This document shows, piece after piece, positions 46,692 through 55,398 of a DNA stretch of 64,000 bases; position 1 is the stretch's first letter; each line of letters starts with the position of its first letter. This stretch comes from Oceanibacterium hippocampi (lineage in GTDB: Bacteria > Pseudomonadota > Alphaproteobacteria > Sneathiellales > Sneathiellaceae). Position numbers and translations under genes: made by a program. The stretch covers positions 2,062,335-2,126,334 of the forward strand of contig NZ_FWFR01000001.1 of NCBI RefSeq assembly GCF_900172325.1. Direction: 5' to 3'. The notes under the pieces were generated by a model. The model searched no databases and had not been told where the DNA came from. It saw only the letters and a list, made by a program, of their open reading frames with translations.

Positions 46692-47429
46692 TCATAGAGC
46701 GATACGGAGCCCGTCGCGGGCCGCCTCGAAAGGCGGCGCGAGCGGTCGGCCGATCATGTCGGGGCTCATGTGGGTGAGCACGATCCGGCGCGCTTCCAGC
46801 CGTCCGAGATTGGCCGTCAGGCTGGCATGATCGAGGTGCAGTTTCACCCGCTTTTCGTGGAAATAGGCCTCGGCGATGAACAGGTCGGTGTCGCGGGCGA
46901 GATCGACCAGGCTGTCCGTCCATTCGGTGTCCCCGGTATAGGCAATGGTGCGGCCCTCGACGGTGACGCGGTAGCCGTGGAACGGGCCGCCCGCATTGCC
47001 GTGATTGACCTCGAAGGCATCGACCTCGAGCGCCCCGACCTGTTGGCCGGCGCCGGCCACGAGCTCGATGAAGTGGAGCGGGAAGCGGGGCGTGGTGGCG
47101 GACGAGCCGGGGAACATCAGCTCCGTCAACTGGCGGTAGCGATCCTCGATCCCGGCCGGGCCGGCCACGGTCAGGGGGGCTGTTCGCCGCGAATGGAACT
47201 GCGCGTCCAGCATGAAGAAGGGCAGGCCGCCGAAATGGTCGGCGTGGAAATGGGTGACCAGGATCGACTGGATGGCATTGAGGTCGATCTGCTGCTGCCG
47301 GAGGGCGATCAGCGACGAGGCGCCGCAGTCGATCAGGAAGTTCGCTTCGCGTCCGCTGAGGTGGAAGCAGGTGTTGAACCTGCCGCCGGATCCGAACGCG
47401 TCGCCGCTGCCGATGAAATGGACCTGCAT
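46692..47429 (-). CDS. MBL-fold metallo-hydrolase
   Basis: The 245-residue hydrolase opens VHFIGSGDAFGSGGRFNTC and has the dinuclear metal motif THFHADHFGG, a further His in VNHGNAGGPFHGY and Asp in IAYTGDTEWTDS, with the last His in VLTHMSPDM. The architecture resembles RNase Z/AtsA-type members rather than beta-lactamases. ATG 47429 is chosen with GGAGAAAGCAG before it. It is the third leftward gene after the PNPOx-like and LysE genes. Confidence 0.88.
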   Translation of the reverse strand: MQVHFIGSGDAFGSGGRFNTCFHLSGREANFLIDCGASSLIALRQQQIDLNAIQSILVTHFHADHFGGLPFFMLDAQFHSRRTAPLTVAGPAGIEDRYRQLTELMFPGSSATTPRFPLHFIELVAGAGQQVGALEVDAFEVNHGNAGGPFHGYRVTVEGRTIAYTGDTEWTDSLVDLARDTDLFIAEAYFHEKRVKLHLDHASLTANLGRLEARRIVLTHMSPDMIGRPLAPPFEAARDGLRIAL

Positions 47430-47470
47430 CTGCTTTCTCCGGATGGGGGGTGTCGATGTGCCGGGGAACC

Positions 47471-48067
47471 TCAGCCGGTCCACATCGGGATTACCGAGGC
47501 GGCAAGGAGCAGGCCGAGCACCGCGTTGAGCAGGCGCCACTGGCGTTCCGAGCGCAGCAGGCGCCCGAGGGCGTGGCCGGTCGAGCACCAGAGCAGCATG
47601 GAACCGGCGGCGAAGACCAGGAAGGTCCCGCCGATCAGCGCGGCCTGGCCGGCCGGGTCCGCGGCAAGATGGGCGAAGGAGGACGAGGCGCCGATCGTCA
47701 CGGCCCAGGCCTTCGGATTGTACCAGACGAGGCCCGCCGCACCCCACAGGCCGATCGGCCGTGATGCCGGCCCGGCGTCGGAAGGCGAGCCGCCGGTCGC
47801 CACCCGCCATGCCAGGAAGAGCAGGTAAGCCGTCCCGAGCACCCGGACAGAGAGCTCGAGCGCCGGCACCGCCATCAGCAGGGCCGCGAGGCCGAGCGCG
47901 GAGGCCACCGCCATCGTTCCCATTCCGGCCGCCACGCCGGCGACGTAGGGCAGGGAGCGCCGCAATCCGTAGCGCATGCCGGACGCGGTGGCGAGCGTGG
48001 TCGCGCCGCCCGGGCTGCCGGTCGCGGCGGCGACGAAGATCAGGAAGGCGAGATGCTGTTCGTCCAT
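47471..48067 (-). CDS. LysE-family amino-acid exporter
   Basis: The 198-residue inner-membrane protein has about six hydrophobic segments and the LysE/RhtB-type opening FLIFVAAATGSPGGATTLATASGMRYG, with the aromatic-Pro turn WYNPKAW mid-protein. An ATTGTATC octamer (48074-48081) lies seven bases upstream of the start, linking it to the MocR sites described below. It lies 34 bp behind the PNPOx-like gene. Confidence 0.87.
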   Translation of the reverse strand: MDEQHLAFLIFVAAATGSPGGATTLATASGMRYGLRRSLPYVAGVAAGMGTMAVASALGLAALLMAVPALELSVRVLGTAYLLFLAWRVATGGSPSDAGPASRPIGLWGAAGLVWYNPKAWAVTIGASSSFAHLAADPAGQAALIGGTFLVFAAGSMLLWCSTGHALGRLLRSERQWRLLNAVLGLLLAASVIPMWTG

Positions 48068-48073
48068 CGATCT

Positions 48074-48081
48074 ATTGTATC
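48074..48081. promoter_or_regulatory. MocR-box-like octamer before lysE
   Basis: ATTGTATC lies in the 34-bp gap between the PNPOx-like and LysE genes. It is the exact complement of GATACAAT found at 48638 and 51135. Confidence 0.5.
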
Positions 48082-48101
48082 AGCGCAGATGTGAGAGAAT
48101 A

Positions 48102-48599
48102 TCAAACATATTTGTCTGATCCGGAGTCAATATCATGGACGTGCGGCTGCACGCCGTAGGTGCGATAGGCGGCCTGCATGCGCGCCTCTTCGCTGCGCCC
48201 GGGGAAGAGGCTGTAGCTCGGCGCCCATATCCGGGAGATGCGGGCGATATGCACGAGGATGACGTGACGGATCGGGAAGGCATCGCCGGCCTTCGCCAAC
48301 AGGTCGCGTCCGAGCGTCGCGAAATCGGCTTCGCCGGGCCCGATGATTCGCGCCGTGCCGGTGATCTTGAAGCCACGCTGGCGGAAAACGTCGACCATGG
48401 CGACGCAGACCTTGGGGTTTGCCCGGGCATTCCGGACGCTTGCCGGCGAGGCGATATCGGCGATGACCAGGGAATTCCCGTCCAGCGTCGCGAAAATCTC
48501 CTTCGGCGACACGTTGGGCAGGCCGTCGGCCGATACCGTGGCGAGCCAGCAGAGCACGGCCCGGTCCATCTCGCTTCGCATCGCTTCGTTCATCGGCAT
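48102..48599 (-). CDS. PNPOx-fold (pyridoxamine 5'-phosphate oxidase-like) flavoprotein
   Basis: The 165-residue split-barrel protein has RAVLCWLATVSADGLPNVSPKEIFATLDG, the usual flavin-contact N terminus, and ITGTARIIGPGEADF. A true PdxH is longer with a PLP-binding C terminus; this belongs to the short family with flavin- or F420/heme-binding relatives. It begins at ATG 48599 after GGAGAAG. It is divergent from the cupin gene, and the gap carries two GATACRAT-type sites. Confidence 0.82.
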   Translation of the reverse strand: MPMNEAMRSEMDRAVLCWLATVSADGLPNVSPKEIFATLDGNSLVIADIASPASVRNARANPKVCVAMVDVFRQRGFKITGTARIIGPGEADFATLGRDLLAKAGDAFPIRHVILVHIARISRIWAPSYSLFPGRSEEARMQAAYRTYGVQPHVHDIDSGSDKYV

Positions 48600-48637
48600 C
48601 GATCTTCTCCGCGGCGCGCTCCAGATTGCCTGTCGAT

Positions 48638-48694
48638 GATACAATATCTCCGACAACAACAATACGACGATATGGACATATGATGCATTGTATC
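48638..48694. promoter_or_regulatory. Inverted pair of MocR-box octamers in the PNPOx/cupin control region
   Basis: GATACAAT (48638-48645) and its exact complement ATTGTATC (48687-48694) face each other 41 bp apart in an A+T-rich 135-bp divergent promoter region. They lie about 39 bp from the PNPOx-like start and 40 bp from the cupin start, so both directions could be controlled. Confidence 0.6.
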
Positions 48695-48734
48695 GTAGAA
48701 AGGTCAATAGATCTGACCTAATGAGGTGACCCAG

Positions 48735-49202
48735 ATGCCTGATGTCGTCGCAATTGATGCCGCTGCCGTGCCGCCGCGGACGAAGCCGTCGAATTATCCG
48801 GCCCCTTTCGCGGTGAGGATGGGGGGGCGCGTCAAGCGCCAGCTTGGCGATGTCTTCGGGCTCACGAATTTCGGCGTCAACCTGACGATCCTCGAACCCG
48901 GGGCGGCCTCGGCGCTGCAGCATCAGCACAGCTGCCAGGACGAGTTCATCTACGTTCTCGAGGGCGAACTGGTCCTCGTCTCCGGCGCGACGGAAACCTT
49001 GCTTCGGCCGGGCATGTGCGCCGGTTTCAAGGCGGGGGAGGCGCCCCACCATCTCGAGAACCGCGCGGGGGCCGAGGCCCGTTACCTGGAGATCGGCGAT
49101 CGTTCGGAGGGCGACGAGGTCAGCTATCCTGCCGACGATCTAATTGCCGTCATGGAGGGCGGCGCCTGGCGGTTCCGGCACAAGGACGGAACGTCTTACT
49201 GA
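48735..49202 (+). CDS. Cupin-domain protein
   Basis: The 155-residue beta-barrel has the cupin motif 1 as [19 protein letters not shown] (two His, one Glu) and motif 2 around [18 protein letters not shown]. It lacks further domains. It may bind a metal and a small organic acid, as a lyase or dioxygenase-like enzyme. ATG 48735 follows GAGG; a GTG nine bases upstream is in frame. It is followed by the beta-hydroxyacid dehydrogenase. Confidence 0.87.
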   Translation: MPDVVAIDAAAVPPRTKPSNYPAPFAVRMGGRVKRQLGDVFGLTNFGVNLTILEPGAASALQHQHSCQDEFIYVLEGELVLVSGATETLLRPGMCAGFKAGEAPHHLENRAGAEARYLEIGDRSEGDEVSYPADDLIAVMEGGAWRFRHKDGTSY

Positions 49203-49245
49203 CGGCGGATCGCCGCAACCTGGATCCAGACTGAGGGAGGAACAT

Positions 49246-50142
49246 GTGAAGACGGGATTCATCGGGCTCGGGGTCATGGGCCAGCCTATGGCGCTCAACC
49301 TGGCGCGGGCCGGACAGCCGCTTGTCGTCTGGAACCGCTCGCCGCAGAAATGCGAACCGCTCCGGGAAGCGGGGGCCGAGGTCGCGGGCAGCCCGGCGGA
49401 GGTCTTTCGCCAGGCGCGGGTCGTCATCCTGATGATGGTCGACAGCGACGCGACCGACGCGGTGCTGGCGCGTGGAACGCCGGCTTTCGCCGATAACGTC
49501 GCCGGCCATGTCATCGTCAGCATGGGGACGAACTCGGCCGACTATTCGCGCGGTCTCGACGGGGATATCCGTGCCGCCGGCGGCTGCTATGTCGAGGCGC
49601 CGGTGTCCGGCTCGCGCATTCCGGCCGAGGAGGGCGAGCTTGTCGCCATGCTGGCCGGAGACCCCGAGGCAACGGCGGAAGTGCTGCCGCTGCTCGCGCC
49701 GATGTGCCGGCAGACGGTGGCTTGCGGCGCCGTGCCGTCGGCGCTCCTGATGAAGCTTTCGGTGAACCTTTTCCTCATCACCATGGTGACGGGCCTGGCC
49801 GAATCCTTCCATTTCGCCGAATGTCACGGTCTGGATCTGGAACGCTTCGTGAAGGTCCTGAACGCCGGACCGATGTCGAGCGCGGTATCGCGGATCAAGC
49901 TGCAGAAACTGCTCGAGGGCGACTACGCGGCGCAGGCCCTGATCGCCGATGTCTGGAAGAACAGCCGTCTCGTGGCCGATGCCGCCCGCAGCGCGTGCGT
50001 GGCGGCGCCGCTGCTCGAGGCCAGCGATGCGCTTTATGCGGAAACCGCCGGGCTGGGTTACGGGCATGAGGACATGGCTGCCGTCGTCAAGGCGATCGCG
50101 AGTCGGACGTCGCTGCGGCGAAATCCCGCGCCGCACGCCTAG
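49246..50142 (+). CDS. NAD(P)-dependent beta-hydroxyacid dehydrogenase (HIBADH family)
   Basis: The 298-residue enzyme oxidises a beta-hydroxy acid or reduces its aldehyde/keto form. It begins at GTG 49246 (GGGAGGAAC upstream) with [22 protein letters not shown], and has the substrate-phosphate loop VEAPVSGS and the catalytic Lys in [11 protein letters not shown]. Relatives include glyoxylate/succinic-semialdehyde reductases. It follows the cupin gene by 43 bp. Confidence 0.9.
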   Translation: MKTGFIGLGVMGQPMALNLARAGQPLVVWNRSPQKCEPLREAGAEVAGSPAEVFRQARVVILMMVDSDATDAVLARGTPAFADNVAGHVIVSMGTNSADYSRGLDGDIRAAGGCYVEAPVSGSRIPAEEGELVAMLAGDPEATAEVLPLLAPMCRQTVACGAVPSALLMKLSVNLFLITMVTGLAESFHFAECHGLDLERFVKVLNAGPMSSAVSRIKLQKLLEGDYAAQALIADVWKNSRLVADAARSACVAAPLLEASDALYAETAGLGYGHEDMAAVVKAIASRTSLRRNPAPHA

Positions 50143-50212
50143 ATGGATAGCCGGATCGCCCCGTGATATCCCGGGGTGAGGAACCGGGCTGCGCGGGGAG
50201 GGACCGTTGCCT

Positions 50213-51115
50213 ATGACCGATCGATCGTGCCATGCCGCGTGGCTTTCCCGGTCGGGAGAAACGGGGCAGTTGGGCGCGGCCGGATCCCTCTTTCCGTGGT
50301 GGAGCTTCGCCAAGACACTGCTCGCGATCTGCGCGCTCCGCCTGGCCGAACAGGGTCGGATCGACCTCGACCGGCCTTCCGCCGAAGCGCCTTTCACGCT
50401 CCGGCAACTGCTGCAGCACAGGGCCGGTGTCCCGAACTACGGGCAACTCCCGAGCTATCACGAGGCGGTCGCGCGTGGCGACCCGCCCTGGTCGCGGGAG
50501 ACGCTGCTCGCGGCGGTCGGCGCGGACCAGCCCGAGTTCCCGCCCGGGACCGGCTGGTCCTACAGCAATGTCGGCTACATGCTTGTCCGCGAGGCCGTCG
50601 AACGGGCCTGCGAATGCCCCCTGGCCGGGGCGCTGAAGCAGCTGGTCCTCGACCGGGTGGAGGTGCCCTCGGTCCGCGTCGCGGTGGAGCGCGGCGACCT
50701 CGCCGAGGTCCACTGGCCGGATGTCCGGCCCTATGATCCGGGCTGGGTCTATCATGGCTGCGTGGTCGGTTCCGCCGTCGATGCCGCGAAGGTGCTGGCG
50801 GCGCTGTTCGCGGGCCAGATCCTCGGTCCGGCCAGTGTCAGCGCCATGCTGGCCCGTCATGACCTTGGCGGCGCGCTGCCGGATCGACCTTGGACCGCCT
50901 GCGGCTACGGCCTCGGTCTGATGTCGGGCGAGATGGGCGCCGCGGGCCGCGCCATCGGCCATTCCGGCGGGGGACCGGGCTGCGTGAACGCGGTCTATCA
51001 TTTTCCCGACCTGGCGGATCCGGTCACCGTGGCGGTCTTCACCGACGGTGTGGCCGAGGGCGTGGCGGAGTTCGCGGCCCGCGACATCGCGTTGCACGGG
51101 GAACTCCAAGGCTAG
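50213..51115 (+). CDS. Serine hydrolase of the beta-lactamase/class C type
   Basis: The 300-residue protein carries the S-x-x-K motif as SFAK (residues 31-34), YSN (in TGWSYSNVGYM) and the third motif HSGGGPG. It lacks a signal peptide and is shorter than AmpC, so it is more likely an intracellular esterase/amidase than an antibiotic resistance enzyme. ATG 50213 is preferred with GGGGAGGGA nine bases before; a TTG at 50207 is possible. It lies between the dehydrogenase and the MocR gene. Confidence 0.83.
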   Translation: MTDRSCHAAWLSRSGETGQLGAAGSLFPWWSFAKTLLAICALRLAEQGRIDLDRPSAEAPFTLRQLLQHRAGVPNYGQLPSYHEAVARGDPPWSRETLLAAVGADQPEFPPGTGWSYSNVGYMLVREAVERACECPLAGALKQLVLDRVEVPSVRVAVERGDLAEVHWPDVRPYDPGWVYHGCVVGSAVDAAKVLAALFAGQILGPASVSAMLARHDLGGALPDRPWTACGYGLGLMSGEMGAAGRAIGHSGGGPGCVNAVYHFPDLADPVTVAVFTDGVAEGVAEFAARDIALHGELQG

Positions 51116-51134
51116 CGGGCGCGCCCCTTCTGAT

Positions 51135-51142
51135 GATACAAT
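51135..51142. promoter_or_regulatory. MocR-box octamer upstream of the MocR gene
   Basis: GATACAAT, with the same leading GAT as the copy at 48635 (GATGATACAAT). A second half (ATTGTTCA) lies six bases further, giving an imperfect dyad, ACAAT-N6-ATTGT. It lies 27 bp before the GTG start, consistent with autoregulation. Confidence 0.55.
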
Positions 51143-51168
51143 CGGGTGATTGTTCATTGGAGAATGGC

Positions 51169-52521
51169 GTGTCAGTTCAAAACTCGATCCAGTTGTCTCT
51201 CCCCGAAGGCAAGGGTCCGCTGCATGAGAGGCTGGCCGACGCGGTCGAACAGCTGATATCCGGGGGGCGTTACGGCCGGGGCGACCGGCTGCCGACGCAT
51301 CGCGAGCTCGCCCGCGGCGCGAACGTGGCCATCGGGACGGTGACCAAGGCCATCGATCTCCTCGAGCGGCGCGGTGTGGTGCGCGGCGAGACCGGTCGCG
51401 GCACCTTCGTCAACCTGCCGGTCGCGGCCGACGACGAGCTCGTCGATCTCAATTTCAATGTCCCGCTCCCGGTCGTCGACGAGGCGCAGTTCCGCGCGGC
51501 GGCAAGCCTTGCCGCGAGCCGGCTGGGCAGCGTGCCGAACGGCGGCTATCCGGAACCCGGCGGCGGCCGCGAGCAGCGCATGGTGGTCGCCGCCTGGCTT
51601 GCCGCGATGCGGCTGGAGGTCGATCCCAACGACCTGCTGATCACCATCGGCGGCCAGCACGGGATCCATCTGGCGATGGCCGACCTTGCCGGCACGACGA
51701 AGTCGGTGGCGACCGAGGCCGCAACATTCTCGGGCGCGATCGCCGCCGCCCGGAATCTTTCCCTCGACCTGCTGTCGGTCGACCATGACGGGCAGGGCAT
51801 GCTCCCCGCGGATCTGCACCGGGTGCTCGCGACAACGGGCTGCAAGGCAGTTTACCTGACCCCGGTCTGCCAGAACCCCTTCGGCTTCGAGATGGGAGCG
51901 GAAAGGCGCCAGGAGATCCTCGACATCTGCCGTCGGCACGACGCCTATATCATCGAGGACGACATCTACAGCCTCTACGCCGCGTCGAAGGCGAAGCCCT
52001 TTCACGAACTGGCGCCGGACCGGGTCTATTATCTCAACGGGTTGTCGAAATCGCTCACGCCCCTGGTTCGGGTCGGGCTGTTGATCCCGCCGCGCGAACG
52101 GCGGACGGCGATCGCTTCCCGCGTGCGGGCGGAGGTCTGGGGCGCCTCGCCCTTCGACCTCGAGGTTGCCCGCGCCCTGGTCGAGGGCGAGGCCCATCTG
52201 AAGGCCCGGGACATCCTCCAGCCCGAGGCCAGGCACCGGGTCGCGCTGGCGAGCCGCCTGCTTGGCCTGGACGGGGTGCCGATGCCGCAGGGCGCGCCGC
52301 ACCTGTGGCTGCCGATGACGACCGCATCGGCGGAGAACCTGGCGCGGCGCGCGCTCGAGCGGGGTGTCCGCGTGACGCCCCCCGACGCCACCGCGGTCGG
52401 CGGGGACAAGTCCGGCGGCGTGCGTCTCTGCCTGATGTCGCCGTCCCAGAGGGCGAGCCTCGAACGCGCGCTGCGGATCATCGCGGACCTCCTGCAAAGT
52501 CCCTCGGCCGAGGTCGTCTGA
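51169..52521 (+). CDS. MocR/PdxR-family transcriptional regulator with aminotransferase domain
   Basis: The 450-residue protein joins an N-terminal GntR winged helix (LHERLADAVEQLISGGRYGRGDRLPTHRELARG, about residues 16-80) to a fold-type I aminotransferase domain. The PLP Lys lies in YYLNGLSKSLTPLVRVG and the Asn/Asp/Tyr cluster in VCQNPFGFEMG and YIIEDDIYS. GTG 51169 is preferred with GGAGA before it. Such regulators sense PLP or an amino compound bound to PLP and control neighbours; the recurring GATACRAT octamers are its likely sites. Confidence 0.9.
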   Translation: MSVQNSIQLSLPEGKGPLHERLADAVEQLISGGRYGRGDRLPTHRELARGANVAIGTVTKAIDLLERRGVVRGETGRGTFVNLPVAADDELVDLNFNVPLPVVDEAQFRAAASLAASRLGSVPNGGYPEPGGGREQRMVVAAWLAAMRLEVDPNDLLITIGGQHGIHLAMADLAGTTKSVATEAATFSGAIAAARNLSLDLLSVDHDGQGMLPADLHRVLATTGCKAVYLTPVCQNPFGFEMGAERRQEILDICRRHDAYIIEDDIYSLYAASKAKPFHELAPDRVYYLNGLSKSLTPLVRVGLLIPPRERRTAIASRVRAEVWGASPFDLEVARALVEGEAHLKARDILQPEARHRVALASRLLGLDGVPMPQGAPHLWLPMTTASAENLARRALERGVRVTPPDATAVGGDKSGGVRLCLMSPSQRASLERALRIIADLLQSPSAEVV

Positions 52522-52554
52522 CAGGGTCGGTCGTGCGTTGCACTGTTGCGGGTA

Positions 52555-52591
52555 AAATCGTATCTATTGTACTATATTCAGGATACGATTT
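52555..52591. promoter_or_regulatory. Perfect 10-bp inverted repeat before the SDR gene (candidate MocR operator)
   Basis: AAATCGTATC and its exact reverse complement GATACGATTT are separated by 17 bases. The core GATACGAT differs from the other GATACAAT copies by one base. It lies 21 bp upstream of the SDR start and 34 bp after the MocR stop. Confidence 0.7.
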
Positions 52592-52611
52592 GTCGAAGGG
52601 GACGGGTGCGA

Positions 52612-53358
52612 ATGCAGAAGAAGCCTTGCCTGCTCGTGACTGGCGGCGGCCGCGGGATCGGCGCCGCGATCGTGCGCCTCGCGGTCGCGAAAGGCCACGA
52701 CGTCTGTTTCAGCTATCTGCGCGACGAGGCGGCGGCCGAGGGCCTGATCGCCAGCCTCGGACGCGATGGCGATCGTGTGCGGTGTCTGCGGGGCGACGTC
52801 GTGGAAGCCGGTTTCGCGACCCGCTTCTTCGATTTCGCCGAGGACGTCTTCGGGCCGGTGACGATGCTCGTCAACAATGCCGGCGTCACGGGGCCGATCG
52901 GAGCCTTCCGCGACACCCGCGTCGAGACCCTGCGCCGGACCGTCGACACCAACCTGCTCGGGCCGATGATGCTGGCGCAGGAAGCTGTCCGGCGGTGGGA
53001 GGCGGCAGAGATCCCGGGGCGGATGGTCAATGTCTCGTCGATTGCCTCAACGCTCGGCGCACCGCACGAATATGTGCATTACGCGGCCACCAAGGCAGCG
53101 ATCGAGGCCATGACGGTCGGGCTCGGCAAGGAGGTCGCGGCGAAGGGGATACGGGTCAATGCCGTGGCGCCCGGCACGGCCTTCACGGATATCCATGCGG
53201 CCGCCGGCGAGCCCGACCGGCCGGCGAGGGTGGTGAGCCGCATCCCGATGGGCCGGATCGGCGAGCCGGACGAAATCGCCGGGGCCGTCATGTGGCTGCT
53301 GTCTGATGAGGCCTCTTACGTGACCGCAACGGTCCTGAGGGTCTCGGGCGGCCTCTAG
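52612..53358 (+). CDS. SDR-family oxidoreductase with complete active site
   Basis: The 248-residue enzyme has LLVTGGGRGIGAAIVRLA as its cofactor loop, NNAGVTGP, the Ser in VNVSSIASTLG and the canonical YAATK (Y-x-x-x-K). The ending ASYVTATVLRVSGGL is typical. It probably reduces a carbonyl in the MocR-linked pathway. ATG 52612 is the start, just behind the perfect inverted repeat. Confidence 0.9.
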   Translation: MQKKPCLLVTGGGRGIGAAIVRLAVAKGHDVCFSYLRDEAAAEGLIASLGRDGDRVRCLRGDVVEAGFATRFFDFAEDVFGPVTMLVNNAGVTGPIGAFRDTRVETLRRTVDTNLLGPMMLAQEAVRRWEAAEIPGRMVNVSSIASTLGAPHEYVHYAATKAAIEAMTVGLGKEVAAKGIRVNAVAPGTAFTDIHAAAGEPDRPARVVSRIPMGRIGEPDEIAGAVMWLLSDEASYVTATVLRVSGGL

Positions 53359-53387
53359 AGACTGGCCTGAAGGCCAGGGAGCGAGAG

Positions 53388-54065
53388 ATGCATATCGGAC
53401 TGCTGCTGTATCCCCGGCTGACCCAGCTCGACCTGACCGGTCCGCTGGAGGTCTTCGCACGCATGCCCGATGCGCAGGTATCCCTGGTCTGGAAAAGCCT
53501 CGATCCGGTCCCGTGCGACAGCGGATTCCGCATCGTCCCGACGGTTCGCTTCGCGGACTGCCCCGACCTGGATGTCCTTTGCGTGCCGGGCGGCCCAGGC
53601 CAGATCGAGCTGATGTCGGATCGGTCCACGCTCGACTTCATCCGCTCGAAGGCCGAGACCTGCAGGCTCGTGACTTCGGTCTGCACGGGCTCGCTGGTGC
53701 TGGCGGTGGCCGGCCTGCTCAAGGGCAGGAAGGCGACATGCCACTGGTCGTCGCTGGATCAGCTCGCCCTGTTCGGCGCGATCCCGGTCGACGCGCGCGT
53801 GGTACGCGACGGCAACCTGATCAGCGGCGCCGGCGTCACCTCCGGGATCGACTTCGCGCTGACGGTCGTGGCCGAGCTTTGCGGCGAGGCGACGGCGAAG
53901 GAGATCCAGTTGCAGATGGAATACGATCCAGCGCCGCCGTTCGCGGGCGGTACGCCGCGGACCTCCGATCCCGCCATCCATGCGTCGGTGAGCGGCAAGA
54001 TCGCGCCCTTCATCGCGAGGCGGCGAGAAGTATCCGAGGCCGCGGCGAGGGCACTGGCCGGCTGA
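53388..54065 (+). CDS. DJ-1/PfpI-family protein, isonitrile-hydratase-like
   Basis: The 225-residue protein has the DJ-1 elbow Cys in VTSVCTGSLVLA and a preceding acid in PGGPGQIEL. The extended C terminus, EIQLQMEYDPAPPFAGG, is shared with isonitrile hydratases (InhA). It lacks the AraC-type DNA-binding tail of GATase1-like regulators. It may hydrate a carbon-nitrogen triple bond or act as a glyoxalase-like enzyme. It follows the SDR gene by 29 bp. Confidence 0.83.
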   Translation: MHIGLLLYPRLTQLDLTGPLEVFARMPDAQVSLVWKSLDPVPCDSGFRIVPTVRFADCPDLDVLCVPGGPGQIELMSDRSTLDFIRSKAETCRLVTSVCTGSLVLAVAGLLKGRKATCHWSSLDQLALFGAIPVDARVVRDGNLISGAGVTSGIDFALTVVAELCGEATAKEIQLQMEYDPAPPFAGGTPRTSDPAIHASVSGKIAPFIARRREVSEAAARALAG

Positions 54066-54099
54066 GACCCAGGCTGCGCGGGAACCGGGAACGGACGCG

Positions 54100-55326
54100 T
54101 CAGTCGACGGCCCGGCGCGGCCGCCGCCTGTCCCTCGGCAGCAGGATCGCGAACAGCGTCGCGAGCGAGCCGCCGATACCCAGCACCGCGAAGGCCCAGC
54201 CCCAGTTCCGGGGCGTGTCGAGTCCCGGATTGGTGAGATCGAGGATCCATCCGAACACCAGGGGCGAGACGGCGCCGGCGCCGAAGCCGAGGATCGAACG
54301 CAGCGCCAGCATGCTGCCCAGATGACGCGGCGCCACGGATTCCGTCATCGCCGTCGACAGCACACCGGAATCGGCGATGGTGGCGAAGCCGTAGAGCGCG
54401 GCGAGCACCAGCACCACCGCCGGGCCCCAGCCGATGCTCCACCCGAAGACATAGGAAAGCGCCGCGCCGGCAAGCGCCATCGTCACGAGGATGAGCTTGC
54501 GGCCGAAGCGGTCGGACAGGCCGCCGCTGATCAGCGTGGCCAGCGCGCCGGAGAAGTGAAGGATGCAGGCGATCACGATGCCGAGCGTCGCAGCGGACCA
54601 GTCGATCCGCCCGGCGAGCGAGATCGTCAGGAATGCCGGCGCCCAGGCCCACATTCCGAGCAGTTCCCAGCAATGGCTCGTATAGCCCGCGGTCAGCAGG
54701 ACGGACGGGCGCGAGGCCAGTGACTCGCGGAAGCGGGTTTCACCCTCCGCCACCGGCTCCCGGCGGTGGATCCGGTTGGGCTCGCGTCGCAACGCGGCGA
54801 GGGCGGCGGCGAACCCGGCGCAGAGGAAAAGCGCGACCAGGGCCCAGGTCCAGCGGTAGCCGATGACGGGGATGCAGGCCGCCGCGAGCGCGATTGCCAC
54901 GCAGTATCCGAGCGAGGAGCCGGCGAGAACCAGCCCCATGGCCCAGCCGCGCGAGGCGGACGGGACCTTGTCCGCGACGAGCATCAGGGCCGGGGTGTAG
55001 GAGCCGCCGAGCGTCAGGCCGACGAGGCCGTAGAGGACGAGCGCGCTTTCGTGCGATCGGGCGGCGAATGCGAAGATCAGGAAGGAGACCAGCGAGCAGG
55101 CGTTCGACGCGAGGAACACGCGCTTCGCGCCGAGATGGTCGGACAGCCACGAGGTGACCAGCAGCGAGATGGCATAGGCGAGATTGAAGACGGACTGGAC
55201 CGCGCCGGCTTCGGCGCCCGACATTCGCCACTCGCCCAGCAGGAACGGCAGGCTCCCCGCATAGATCATCATGGCGATGCTGGCGGTGAAGCGGCTGGCC
55301 GTCAGCAGCAGCAGGAACCGGTTCAT
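54100..55326 (-). CDS. MFS transporter
   Basis: The 408-residue inner-membrane permease has about twelve transmembrane segments. The motif-A-type loops are WLSDHLGAKRVF between helices 2 and 3 and GGLSDRFGRKLIL in the second half. Substrate is unknown; the neighbouring aminotransferase suggests an amino or keto acid (inference). It is convergent with the DJ-1/PfpI gene. Confidence 0.88.
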   Translation of the reverse strand: MNRFLLLLTASRFTASIAMMIYAGSLPFLLGEWRMSGAEAGAVQSVFNLAYAISLLVTSWLSDHLGAKRVFLASNACSLVSFLIFAFAARSHESALVLYGLVGLTLGGSYTPALMLVADKVPSASRGWAMGLVLAGSSLGYCVAIALAAACIPVIGYRWTWALVALFLCAGFAAALAALRREPNRIHRREPVAEGETRFRESLASRPSVLLTAGYTSHCWELLGMWAWAPAFLTISLAGRIDWSAATLGIVIACILHFSGALATLISGGLSDRFGRKLILVTMALAGAALSYVFGWSIGWGPAVVLVLAALYGFATIADSGVLSTAMTESVAPRHLGSMLALRSILGFGAGAVSPLVFGWILDLTNPGLDTPRNWGWAFAVLGIGGSLATLFAILLPRDRRRPRRAVD

Positions 55327-55398
55327 GGCGCTCCGTTCCCCCTCAGCCTGGCGCCGGCCGGGCCGCGATCATGCCGACGGGCTGCACGGCCGGTCCGT

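Noticed and set aside
50213-51115. Antibiotic beta-lactamase
   Set aside because: The SxxK, YSN and HSGG motifs are shared by many esterases and peptidases, there is no signal peptide, and the neighbours are metabolic.
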